Part shown: one piece after another, positions 1 through 8,671 of the stretch
Layout: the number at the start of each line of letters is the position of its first letter
Numbering within the stretch: the stretch's first letter is position 1
From: Spartobacteria bacterium
GTDB taxonomy: Bacteria > Verrucomicrobiota > Verrucomicrobiia > Chthoniobacterales > UBA10450
DNA length: 64,000 nt
Direction of reading: 5' to 3'
Assembly: GCA_003134785.1 (NCBI GenBank)
Contig: PLCN01000020.1
Location: 1 to 64,000, forward strand
The notes under the pieces: generated by a model
The model's database searches: none
The model's input: only the letters and a program-made list of their open reading frames with translations
Told to the model about the DNA's origin: nothing
Made by a program: the position numbers and the translations under genes

Positions 1-2839
1 GAATGATGACCGTCTTTGGATCGGTTCCTGTGACGATAAAACCGGCAATGAGAACCTGATCGCCACCCAGGACTTCCATGCGGGTGGAGATGTTGAGCAG
101 GTTCGAAGGTGGCAGCGCGGAGACGCCGAAGATGGGGTCGAAAACGATCGTGAGGTCGGCCTGGCCGGAGCCGGCGGCGTTGTTCGCGTTGATGGGAACG
201 ATGAAGGCGCCTGCGTTTGCAGGCGTGCCGGAGATAAGGCCGGTGCTGTTATCGATCGTCAGGCCGGCCGGCAGATTCGTCGCGCCGAAGCTGGTTGGGT
301 TGTTCGTGGCGGTGATTTGGTAGCTGAATGCCGCACCGGGCGCCGCGTTGGCGGTTGTCGCGCTGCTGATGACGGGCGCGCCGGCGACGACGCTCGTAAT
401 CGTAACGGTAACGCCGGTCGCATCACTCGTTAGGTTAATTCCGGCCTGGCTCGGCTCCGAGATGGAAGCAAACGCGCCGCTGACCGAGGCCGCGTTCACG
501 ATCCGAAAGGTCTGGCCGACGGCCGGCGTGAAGCCGTTGATCAGGCGGACATTCAAGTTACCTCCGAGCACTGCGGCCCCGGTCACCTGGATTTGATCGT
601 AGCCATTTCCAGGATCAGTGCCTCCTATCTCGGCTTCAAAGGTGCCGCCGTCATCCTGTTCGTAGCTGCCATCGATCGTAAACAAACCTGGAGAATTGCC
701 TGGCCAAATAAACCCGCCCTGGGCCTCGATAACCTGGCCGTGAACACGCCCGAATCCGCCAAGAATCCCTCCGTCGCTCACACGCAAACTTCCCGGAGGG
801 CCGAAATCACCGGAACCGACGGCAATTTTACTGCTGCTATCGATGGAGACAGAACCGGCCTTGAAAACAGTCATTCGCTGCGCGACTCGCATGGTCGCGT
901 TGTTTTGAACTGTTACCGTGGAGGCGGGATCGGCTCCGAGCAGGCCACCTACATACACGTTACCTGAATTCACCCAGCTCGAGTTATCGACGATAACGGA
1001 GCCTTGCCCACTGTCGGAGTAAGGAGCGGTGAATCCGGGCATTTGCACGGTGGATTGGTTCATCGCGCTAAAAGACCCTGCTCCTGCCTTACCGATGATG
1101 ATCGGCAGGCTGTCAGCAAAGCTACTCCCGTTAACTACCATTGTTCCCGATGAGCCACTTGTGTTACCCAAGGTCAAGTTGACTGCATCGGTTTGGGTAA
1201 AGGTGACCTGCCCATCGGAGTAGATGTAAAGCGCGCCGGTGCCGGCATCGCCAATAACAGTGTCCGGCCCAAGAGCGAGCACTCCTTGGCTTTGTGCACT
1301 GATACTTCCGTTACTTCCTGGTAGACTACCCATAACGAACTTGACCTTGCGTAGGTCGATAAGGGAGCCCGCGTCTGATACACCTGCACTGCCGCTGCTA
1401 CCATTTTGCTGGCCTAAGATGAAGCTTGCGCCGCCGAATGCCGAAGAGGCGACAAACAGGCCGCCCGAATCTACCGTGAAAGTTCCAGTGCCCTGGCGCC
1501 CGATAACTGTGTTGTCGATATTGGTCCAGCTCGATCCACCTCCGCTTATGCTGATAGAGCCTCCCGCCCCCGGAGCCAGCCCCAATTCCATAAGTTCGCT
1601 ATTCAATGTCCCTCCGCCGGAAACGGAAATTCCGCCTGAGCCAGATGCACCTACTACTGCAGTAATTAGGCGTAGCAAACTATTTTGCCCATTCACAATG
1701 ACACCGCCTTGCGATCCCGCCAGGTCGCCCACTCCAAAATTGACTCCCGTGCCGCCGCTAACTTGCACCTGACTGCCTGAATTGATCACGAGGCTGCCAT
1801 AGCCGCCTTCGCCGATAAACGTATCGTGCTCGAGCGGCAGGACCGCACCATTCTTCAAAGTCATGTAAGCATTGCTGTTACCGGCATAACCGAGGTAAAG
1901 CTTACCACCAAAACCCCAGGAGGAAGTGGCGCCATCGATCGTAACCTGCGCGTTGGACCCTGCCGCCGTGCCGAGCAAGACGTCCCCGCTGGTGATCCGA
2001 CCGCCATTCCTCATCGTGAACTGGCCATTAGCAACAGTCAGCGACCCGGCGATGCTCCACAGCGACCCGCCGCCGTCGATGGTGAAGGTAGAATTCTGTA
2101 GAATGGCGGCGCCGCTGCTGATTAGCTGTCCGCTGCCGGAAACTGTCACATCTGCCGAGAAAGGATCGGTCAGCATTCCAGTTGTCCAGCTACCGCCGTC
2201 GATCAGGATGGGACCACCGTCGAGCGCCGTGCTATTGGTGTTCGCAGTGCCTCCCCCGGAAACGGTAAAGAAAGACATCGTTGCCATTCCACTGCTCTTC
2301 AAGGTGGCGCCGCCGCTCACCATCGTAAAACCACTATCGAGGGTGCCGGCTGAAAGGGTGCCGTTGCCCGAGATTTGGGCGGTGCCCAGGCTAGCCGTAT
2401 TCGCCGATAAGGTACCGGCCAGACTTAACTGAACTGTGTTGGTGAATAAATGATCAACTCCACCGCTATCGACAGTGATCATTCCTTTAAGGATCGGTCC
2501 ATTGCCGCAGCCATCGTTCTGTCCGTCACTGGCGCCCGCTCCAATGCAAGCCGTGTCGCCACCGCCCGGGACACGATGATCGCCGATGAGACCATTGGCA
2601 TTCGACCAATTATTATTATCGCTGAACGCGCCACCGTTTTCGTTAGTCCAGACGAGCACGTCGGCGCGTGCACTCACGCTTAAGAACCAGAGCGCTGCCC
2701 AAAGGGAGAACCGCCCCGCGCCTAGAAAAAGCAGCGGGGATGCGACCCGCCGCGCAAGAATCGAGGTAGCCGAGACCATCCCGGCCGTCTGCTCCGCGGC
2801 CCCGAGGCGCGTGAGGGTAAGCGGGCGCATGAATTTCAT
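1..2839 (-). CDS. Exported beta-repeat / Ig / NISTR protein, 3' end missing
   Basis: An open frame runs from an ATG at 2839 to the left edge without a stop, about 946 codons. The N-terminus has a basic stretch, a hydrophobic core and an SARA cleavage-like site before DVLVW, so it is probably exported. The middle is rich in Gly, Ser and Thr and repeats short units of the type ..TIDGGSW.., LYLGYAG, FIGEGGYGSLVI, which resemble the T5SS/PEP-CTERM-associated repeat and would fold as a beta-helix. Near the visible end is a putative Ig domain (He_PIG-like, LPAGLTIDNSTGLISGTP) followed by LLNISTRMEV and DQVLIAGFIVTG, the start of the NISTR C-terminal domain seen in five other genes here. No strong ribosome site precedes the ATG; the second ATG at 2830 is an alternative. 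Function is unknown; a surface or matrix protein is inferred. Confidence 0.8.
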   Translation of the reverse strand, partial: MKFMRPLTLTRLGAAEQTAGMVSATSILARRVASPLLFLGAGRFSLWAALWFLSVSARADVLVWTNENGGAFSDNNNWSNANGLIGDHRVPGGGDTACIGAGASDGQNDGCGNGPILKGMITVDSGGVDHLFTNTVQLSLAGTLSANTASLGTAQISGNGTLSAGTLDSGFTMVSGGATLKSSGMATMSFFTVSGGGTANTNSTALDGGPILIDGGSWTTGMLTDPFSADVTVSGSGQLISSGAAILQNSTFTIDGGGSLWSIAGSLTVANGQFTMRNGGRITSGDVLLGTAAGSNAQVTIDGATSSWGFGGKLYLGYAGNSNAYMTLKNGAVLPLEHDTFIGEGGYGSLVINSGSQVQVSGGTGVNFGVGDLAGSQGGVIVNGQNSLLRLITAVVGASGSGGISVSGGGTLNSELMELGLAPGAGGSISISGGGSSWTNIDNTVIGRQGTGTFTVDSGGLFVASSAFGGASFILGQQNGSSGSAGVSDAGSLIDLRKVKFVMGSLPGSNGSISAQSQGVLALGPDTVIGDAGTGALYIYSDGQVTFTQTDAVNLTLGNTSGSSGTMVVNGSSFADSLPIIIGKAGAGSFSAMNQSTVQMPGFTAPYSDSGQGSVIVDNSSWVNSGNVYVGGLLGADPASTVTVQNNATMRVAQRMTVFKAGSVSIDSSSKIAVGSGDFGPPGSLRVSDGGILGGFGRVHGQVIEAQGGFIWPGNSPGLFTIDGSYEQDDGGTFEAEIGGTDPGNGYDQIQVTGAAVLGGNLNVRLINGFTPAVGQTFRIVNAASVSGAFASISEPSQAGINLTSDATGVTVTITSVVAGAPVISSATTANAAPGAAFSYQITATNNPTSFGATNLPAGLTIDNSTGLISGTPANAGAFIVPINANNAAGSGQADLTIVFDPIFGVSALPPSNLLNISTRMEVLGGDQVLIAGFIVTGTDPKTVII

Positions 2840-3626
2840 CGGGTGACTGGGCAACTGGCTACATTTACATCTGGAGATCGCGGAAAGCGGTGTCCCAGCG
2901 AAGGTCCAGCCCCACGGGCTCTGTTTCAGCCCGGCCGAAGATGCGTTGAAACGTCGGGTGACGTAATCGAGCTCCTTTTTCTTCGGAGTCGGTATCCGTG
3001 TCGAGATTAATTTGGCTGTCCCGGTGGGACACGAAGGTCCCAAGTTCAAGAAAACGAAATTTAACGGACGCAATTATTTCAAAAACCAACGATTTATAGA
3101 TGATTTTCCATCGACTCGCCGCTTAGATTCTAGCCCGCCTAACGAACAGGGCATCCGTGGACAAGCGCAATCCGCACGGCCCGCCTTCGTCTTACTCCGG
3201 CGTGGCAGACCTTCCCTTTTGCGCTGGCGCTCCAAGCGAAGGCCTGGAGCCTCGGGGGTTCGAACCCTGGTCGCGAGCCATTCTTAATATTGTTCACCCC
3301 AGACTTTTCACGACAGGAGTGGACTGACGGGAAATCATCAGGGGGGCAAAACGGGTGGACCCCCCACCTCAGCGTCAAGGCATGAGCATAAGCCTATCCG
3401 CTTGCGGAAGTGGGGCTTCCGGCGTGACGGAAAGTTCTGGAGCGCGTCGTTCGCAACGACTCGCTCTGCGGCTGTCAACGCAATTCCCGCCTCGATAGGC
3501 GTAGAGACCCGCGCGGCACGGGAGCTACGTCGGTTTCATGGTGGGAAGCGCCCTCGCTAGAATCTTTGTCCCTGCGGCTTTATCGGTACGCGCAAGCTCG
3601 AAATGCTTTTTCACCGAGTTTGAAAT
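2840..3626. other. Intergenic region with remnants, no convincing gene
   Basis: Nearly 800 bases lie between the exported protein and the integrase. The short frames here lack recognisable products. At 3254-3267 there is a T-arm-like palindrome around TTCGAA, but acceptor pairing is poor on both strands. At 3301-3365 is a motif shared with 16295-16357 (GACAGGAG, then a run of six G followed by CAAA and GTGG). The stretch 3166-3215 resembles the repeat spacer seen near 22065-22110. Confidence 0.5.
3301..3365 (+). repeat. Element-boundary-like motif, copy 1
   Basis: The core has GACAGGAG at 3312, GAC a little after, and TCAGGGGGGCAAAACGGGTGG from 3338. A second copy with the same order and nearly the same spacing is at 16295-16357. 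Copy 1 lies about 260 bp past the integrase stop; copy 2 follows a tRNA half. This suggests a conserved end of integrase-type elements, which is inference. Confidence 0.45.
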
Positions 3627-4790
3627 TCATGATTTCCGCAGAGAGGGAACTGTGGCAATTGCAGAACGCATCGCCTCTACTTCGTGATGAGAGTAGCGGG
3701 CATGTGATTTCGAGTCCGTATGTCCAGCGAGCTTTTGCCGAAGGTCAGGGGCGATACCGGCATTTGCGAGGGCTGAAACAAAACTGTGTCGCAGCGAATG
3801 AAATGACAACGAACTTTGCTTCCGGCCAACGCCGGTCGCCTCCCGAAGAACCCGTCCTCCAATCTTCGCCTTTTCCATAATTCGCTTGAATTGAGACGAG
3901 AGGCCAGATTTCCCGGCGCCGCTCTGTCCATGTAATGTGGGCAACAGCGGAGCCTTACCGATTCCCCGCGGTCGCTGCGCCAACCAGGCCAGAAGATCTG
4001 AATGAAGCGGAATAGTGACGAAAATGCCTGTTTTCTTCGTTCGTAGCCGAAGCAAGCCAGCGTCGAGATCAATGGAATCCCAAGTAATGTGTGCGGCGTC
4101 GGAGAGGCGTAGGCCAGTAAAAAAGCCGAAAAGAATCAAGCCGCGCCAATCGCCTTGAGCGGTTTTTACCAAAGTGGCAACCTGGTCGGCGGAGAACACA
4201 TCCCGCGTGGCATCTTCCGAATCTCTCAACGGCTCCAGAGCGGCACAGGGATTGACCGAAAGATAGCCCAAGCTGACGGCGCGCCCGAAGGCGCTCTTGA
4301 GCAATTTCACGGCTTGATTGCACGTCGTCACAGAAAGGCCGGCCTCGCGGCGCTGATCGCGCCACTGGCGAATATCTTTGGGACTAACTCCTCCGAGAAC
4401 GACGTCTGCGCGGGCTCCCAAGTCCGACACGAACCCTTTGACCGCTCCCTTGTATTTTTTCGCGGTCTGTCCTGCCGTCGCGCCAGTCTTACCGGCGAGC
4501 CACTCCTCAAGCCATTGCCGACAGGTAAAAGTTTGCAATGGTTCTCCGGTTGAAAGAGCAACGCATTCCCGAAGGATTTTATGCGCTTGTGCCGCAGTGA
4601 AGGTTTTCGCTCGAGCAGCCTTGGAGGCGTCTTCCCATTGCAGCGCGAGTCGCAATGCAGCGCCACGATCCGCCGTGCCGGTCGATCGCATAACGCGGCG
4701 ACCATCAGGACCGGTGAAAGCGGCGTGCAAATAAGGCGAACGTAAGCGACGATGGAGACTTGGCATGAGTGCTAACAATAGTGCTAACAT
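3627..4790 (-). CDS. Tyrosine recombinase / site-specific integrase
   Basis: The 387-residue protein has a complete tyrosine recombinase active site: R228 in TGLRLSD, a lysine near 252-253, H331-R334 in SFHSLRHSF, H357 in LAGHTD and nucleophile Y366 in ARYSHHE. Residues about 85-185 form the SAM-like core-binding domain. It should cut and rejoin DNA at an attachment site. A 3' remnant of tRNA-Gly lies 80 bp upstream of the start, the expected setting for a tRNA-targeting integrase. Two starts are possible: ATG 4790 or ATG 4766 (MPSLHRRL). The bases between them contain a tandem TTAGCACT repeat, which could be a regulatory site if the later start is used. No excisionase or cargo is obvious beside it. 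The gene appears intact. Confidence 0.92.
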   Translation of the reverse strand: MLALLLALMPSLHRRLRSPYLHAAFTGPDGRRVMRSTGTADRGAALRLALQWEDASKAARAKTFTAAQAHKILRECVALSTGEPLQTFTCRQWLEEWLAGKTGATAGQTAKKYKGAVKGFVSDLGARADVVLGGVSPKDIRQWRDQRREAGLSVTTCNQAVKLLKSAFGRAVSLGYLSVNPCAALEPLRDSEDATRDVFSADQVATLVKTAQGDWRGLILFGFFTGLRLSDAAHITWDSIDLDAGLLRLRTKKTGIFVTIPLHSDLLAWLAQRPRGIGKAPLLPTLHGQSGAGKSGLSSQFKRIMEKAKIGGRVLREATGVGRKQSSLSFHSLRHSFVSALANAGIAPDLRQKLAGHTDSKSHARYSHHEVEAMRSAIATVPSLRKS

Positions 4791-4868
4791 TCCCCGCCGT
4801 TCAAGGAGATTCGCGAACGTCCATTTTACCTATGAAACAATGAACTTGCGAGAGACCGATAATGAAAC

Positions 4869-4893
4869 GAGGGTTCGATTCCCTTCACCCGCT
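4869..4893 (+). pseudogene. 3' fragment of tRNA-Gly (attachment-site remnant)
   Basis: The 25 bases form a T-stem, a TTCGATT loop, the closing T-stem and the acceptor strand CACCCGC followed by the T discriminator typical of bacterial tRNA-Gly. The D-arm, anticodon arm and 5' acceptor are absent. Such a fragment is what integration into the 3' end of a tRNA gene leaves at one end of an element. The integrase starts 80 bp away, which supports this reading. Confidence 0.7.
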
Positions 4894-4948
4894 ATCCTCC
4901 TTTTTGAGATGTCCTGAATGGGGAATGGCTTCTCGCTAACTGCCGCAC

Positions 4949-5800
4949 TCAGTCCTTCCCAAAAATGTAACGATCCACCGCCTCTGCGAAGCCTTCCTCT
5001 TCCGAAGAAGCGGTTACGTAAGTCGCGGCGCCCTTTACTTCCTCGCTGGATTGTCCCATGGCAATGCTGACGCCACTTTTCGCAAACATGGTGGTGTCGT
5101 TAGGCATATCACCAATGGTCGCGATTTGCTCCACCGGAATTCCGAGCATCTTCGTTAGCGCCAGCACCACCGCGCCCTTGTTGGCATCGGGATGTGTCAC
5201 GTCGAGGTAATAAGGCTGCGACCGCGCGGCCGAGACCTGACTAGCCTGCTCGCGCAGCGGGTTTGATTGCTGAGAATGAACCGCGCTCGCAAACTCCCGG
5301 CGCACCGCTTCCTCACACCTAGCCACGGCCTCGAGGTCGTCGCTTACGCCCACGATCTTCGCCACATCATCCATCTTGCCAGTGAAGTCCGGCACGACCG
5401 TGGGTGAAAACTTCACGGTCCATTCCTCGCGATCCACATGGGGTCCATGACGCTCGGGGACAAACCAGTCGATGCCACGATAGATCCAGACATTGAGCCG
5501 GTGCGCCCTAATGATTGCGATCACCGGCTCGACGACTTCATGCTGAAGCACCCGTTGTTCGATTACGCTGAGATCTGGCCGCACAAAAAGTCCGCCGTTG
5601 AAGGCGGCGATAGGCGTGGTGAGTGAAAGCGGTTCGATCAACATTTGCATGCCGCGCGGGGGCCGCCCGCTTGTGATTGCAAAGGCGATGCCTGCTTCCC
5701 GCAGCCGGGACACCGCCGCCTTAGCGCGCTCTGTCAGCACTTTCTCGTGCGTGACCAGCGTCCCATCAACATCGGCAAGAAGAAGTCTAATTGTAGTCAC
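4949..5800 (-). CDS. Cof-type HAD hydrolase
   Basis: This 283-residue cytosolic protein is a member of the HAD superfamily, Cof (class IIB) branch. Motif I is ADVDGTLVT near residue 10, with the nucleophilic aspartate and acid/base aspartate; motif II is ITSGRP near residue 43; the C-terminal GDMPNDTTMF motif near 230 supplies the Mg2+-binding acids. Cof enzymes usually dephosphorylate sugar phosphates, nucleotides or pyridoxal phosphate; the substrate cannot be read from sequence. It stands alone, with no partner on the same strand. Length and motifs are normal. Confidence 0.88.
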   Translation of the reverse strand: MTTIRLLLADVDGTLVTHEKVLTERAKAAVSRLREAGIAFAITSGRPPRGMQMLIEPLSLTTPIAAFNGGLFVRPDLSVIEQRVLQHEVVEPVIAIIRAHRLNVWIYRGIDWFVPERHGPHVDREEWTVKFSPTVVPDFTGKMDDVAKIVGVSDDLEAVARCEEAVRREFASAVHSQQSNPLREQASQVSAARSQPYYLDVTHPDANKGAVVLALTKMLGIPVEQIATIGDMPNDTTMFAKSGVSIAMGQSSEEVKGAATYVTASSEEEGFAEAVDRYIFGKD

Positions 5801-6079
5801 TTTGCCAGTATACCTGCGTTCGCGGGGTTCCGTGTGTGAAAATGTGTTTTCCTTCTAACGCAATCCATCGGCGATGGAGAGAGTCTCACCCATGATCCAT
5901 CCCTGCGAGATGACGCTTAAAAAAGGAGCGTCCTCGCTTCTACTGGGTTAGTGGCTCTTCTGTCTAATCCCGAATTCCCGTTAGTCGGGCGAAGATTGTG
6001 ATAGCGAATATTGTGACGTATAGGACAATATTCGGGTAACCCGCCGATTTAACGACGGCGCTGTGACCAACCAGACACC

Positions 6080-7711
6080 TTGACAGTGACCTTTCCTGCT
6101 ATCGCGCGACCCTACGGAACCTTTCGCGGTGGCGGATTCGCGATCGGCCTTTGTCTCATTGTGGCCTTGAAGCTCTGGCTGGTTCAGACCGAAGAGATCT
6201 ACGGAAGCGCGACTGAGTTCGACGCGCTTTGGTACTTGAATGCGGCCAAACATTGGTACTGGGGCTCCGAATACAGTTGGACCGCCTTCGCGCGGCCACC
6301 GGCTTATCCGTTGTTTGTCGCATTCGTTCACCTTCTGGGACTTCCACTTAGGATAGGCATCGAATTCATGCAAATGGGCGGATACCTGAGCTTGGTTGCC
6401 GGGCTCCGCAAGGCTGGCGCGCCGCGGGCAGTCTGTCTCTTAAGCTATGCCGTCATGGTCCTTCACCCGGGCAGTTTCCAGCAAAACAACTATACGATGG
6501 CGGATAGTTTGTACACCGCTATCCTACCTCTAGCTCTAGGAGGCCTGATACTAACTCTGCTTTCGGCCAGGATCATGCATGCAATCTGGACCGGGATAGC
6601 TCTTGCCCTACTCTGGAATACTCGCGAAGAAAGCCTTCTTATCCCGATGATGTTTGTTGTCTTCTTTGGTGTTGCATTGCTCTGCCGGCGCTCCCAAACA
6701 AATTCGTGGAGGAGTGCAATGCTCTCCTGGCTCAAGCCAGCCGGTGCGATGCTGGGAATACTCACCTTCTTAGTTCTCGCAGTCGATGCAGCTAACTACC
6801 ACGCATTTCGCAGCTTCTCCAAATCTGAGCTGACCGCGTCCAGTTTCAAAGCTGTCTATAGGGCACTGCTTCGAATCAAGCCCAGCCGCGACCAACGCTT
6901 TGTCTCCGTTTCCACCGAAGCGCTGGACATGGCCTACAAGGTCAGCCCTACTTTTGCGAAGCTAAGGCCACAATTCGAAGGTGAGCTCGGCCACAATTGG
7001 CAAGTCCCGGCTTTCACTACCCTCGGCGTTCATGAAATTGGGACACCCTGGTTTCTCTGGGCTCTTCGGGGTATGACAGCGAATACCCAGAATCTGTACC
7101 AGACTCCTACCTCCGCGAAGCGGTTCTATCGCAATGCGGCCAGGGAAATCAATCGCGCCTGTGATCAGGGTAGGATTCCGAGTCGCTATGTGCTTTCGAG
7201 CTTTGTTGATCCCGGCGCGATCAAGAACATTGGTTACCTGCCGGAATCGTTCTCAAGAATTGCCGGCTTGTTTCTGCTTCGCTACGAGAATACCAGGGCC
7301 CATGACGATGCCATCCTGACCGAGTCTCAGCGGGCGCTCTACGATGAGATGACAGGCCGCGGCGCTGCCCGAAATCATCCAGAAGGATGGTCAACAACAA
7401 CCGAGACCTTCATTGGTAGCTACCATCGGTTCCTTGTCGTCGGGCTGTCGCTAGCAGGAGTGGTGGCAGCCTCCATCCTGGCCTGGCGCTTTCGTCGGCT
7501 CCAGATCAACGACCCACTTAACGCCGTGCTTATTCTTCTTGCCGCAACAATCCTCCTCCGAGTGACGCTCTTTACCTTTCTCGATGCAACCTGGTGGATA
7601 GGCGGTTACGAGCGCTATCTTTTCCCGGTAGCGCCGCTCTATTCCTGTTTTCTCATCTTGCTCATCTATCAAGCCAGTGCCACATGGCGGCGACGTGGGG
7701 AAGCGAGGTGA
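6080..7711 (+). CDS. Polytopic membrane protein, glycosyltransferase-39-like
   Basis: The 543-residue protein has a hydrophobic segment near the N-terminus, several more between about 110 and 235, then a soluble stretch and more helices near the C-terminus (450-535). The early pattern EFDALWYLNAAKHWYWG followed by ARPPAYPLFVAFVHLLG resembles the first luminal/periplasmic loop of PMT/ArnT-type glycosyltransferases, which carry acidic residues there and use lipid-linked sugars. I cannot assign a substrate. The start is uncertain: a TTG at 6080 or a GTG at 6086; no ATG lies near. No operon partner is clear; the next gene begins 78 bases downstream. Confidence 0.6.
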   Translation: MTVTFPAIARPYGTFRGGGFAIGLCLIVALKLWLVQTEEIYGSATEFDALWYLNAAKHWYWGSEYSWTAFARPPAYPLFVAFVHLLGLPLRIGIEFMQMGGYLSLVAGLRKAGAPRAVCLLSYAVMVLHPGSFQQNNYTMADSLYTAILPLALGGLILTLLSARIMHAIWTGIALALLWNTREESLLIPMMFVVFFGVALLCRRSQTNSWRSAMLSWLKPAGAMLGILTFLVLAVDAANYHAFRSFSKSELTASSFKAVYRALLRIKPSRDQRFVSVSTEALDMAYKVSPTFAKLRPQFEGELGHNWQVPAFTTLGVHEIGTPWFLWALRGMTANTQNLYQTPTSAKRFYRNAAREINRACDQGRIPSRYVLSSFVDPGAIKNIGYLPESFSRIAGLFLLRYENTRAHDDAILTESQRALYDEMTGRGAARNHPEGWSTTTETFIGSYHRFLVVGLSLAGVVAASILAWRFRRLQINDPLNAVLILLAATILLRVTLFTFLDATWWIGGYERYLFPVAPLYSCFLILLIYQASATWRRRGEAR

Positions 7712-7789
7712 GCGTCCTTGTTGCAACGATTCCGGATCGCGCCTGCACTCAAACTGGCGCGTTCGCGACAGACCCATTATAGGTCAGGT

Positions 7790-8641
7790 ATGAACGACGT
7801 GAATACCGCGCAGATGTCCGCCATCGCAAAATTTCGTGCTATGCACGAGTCAGGTTGTTTTGTCTTGCCGAATCCCTGGGACGTCGGGACGGCTGTCTAC
7901 TTACAGCATCTGGAGTTCAAGGCGCTGGCTACGACTTCGGCCGGCGCTGCTTTTAGCCGGGGATTGCCTGACTCGGTGCAAGCCGTCTCCTGCGACATGA
8001 TGCTCGCGCACATCCGGGAGATCGTCGAGGCAACACCGTTGCCCGTGAACGCGGATTTTCAAACAGGCTACGCGGACGAACCGGAAGGGGTCGCGGCTAA
8101 TGTGAAGCGTTGTGTTGCCACCGGGGTCGCTGGTCTTTCCATTGAAGATGCAACCGGCGACAAGACAACTCCGCTCTACGAATTCGATCTGGCAATCGAT
8201 CGCATCAAAGCGGCGCGCGCGGCGATCGATGCCTCGGGATTTCCCGTGGTGCTGACGGGACGCTGCGAGTCGTGGCTGGTAGGAGTGCCTGACGCGAATA
8301 ACGTGGCGCTCAAGCGACTCGCCGCCTACGCGGACGCTGGCGCCGATTGTCTCTATGCGCCGGGCGTGACCGATCCCACGGAGATCGCGGCGATCGTGAA
8401 AGCGGTCGCTCCGAAACCGGTAAACGTTCTCGTCTCCCGCGCCAGCGCAGCATTGTCGGTTTCGCAGCTCGCGGATCTTGGTGTTCGTCGCATCTCAGTC
8501 GGCTCGGCTCTGGCGTGTGTGGCATGGGGAGCATTTATGCGCGCGGCTCGAGGCCTTACCACTGGCTCGTTCGATGCCTTCGCCGACGCGGCTCCCTATT
8601 CCGAAATCAACGGTCTCTTCGTCGAGCGAAGTGCGCGCTAG
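7790..8641 (+). CDS. Isocitrate lyase / PEP mutase family enzyme
   Basis: The 283-residue protein belongs to the ICL/PEPM superfamily of TIM-barrel enzymes that make or break C-C or C-P bonds in carboxylates such as 2-methylisocitrate or oxaloacetate. Matching features are FVLPNPWDVGTA near the start, FKALATTSAG, the metal-region segment NADFQTGYADEP, and GLSIEDATG. ATG 7790 is chosen because AGGTCAGGT precedes it and the family normally begins near this point; the open frame itself extends further upstream from a TTG. The KKCGH lyase signature of true isocitrate lyase is absent, so it is more likely a paralogue of the oxaloacetate-decarboxylase or carboxyPEP-mutase kind. It is followed after 30 bases by serA on the same strand. 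Confidence 0.82.
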   Translation: MNDVNTAQMSAIAKFRAMHESGCFVLPNPWDVGTAVYLQHLEFKALATTSAGAAFSRGLPDSVQAVSCDMMLAHIREIVEATPLPVNADFQTGYADEPEGVAANVKRCVATGVAGLSIEDATGDKTTPLYEFDLAIDRIKAARAAIDASGFPVVLTGRCESWLVGVPDANNVALKRLAAYADAGADCLYAPGVTDPTEIAAIVKAVAPKPVNVLVSRASAALSVSQLADLGVRRISVGSALACVAWGAFMRAARGLTTGSFDAFADAAPYSEINGLFVERSAR

Positions 8642-8671
8642 CGTTTTTGTCACAGCTGCAATCATAGACTC

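Noticed and set aside
3254-3270. tRNA T-arm-like sequence
   Set aside because: TTCGAA is a palindrome so both strands look alike; the stem has mismatches and no acceptor or anticodon arm can be paired.
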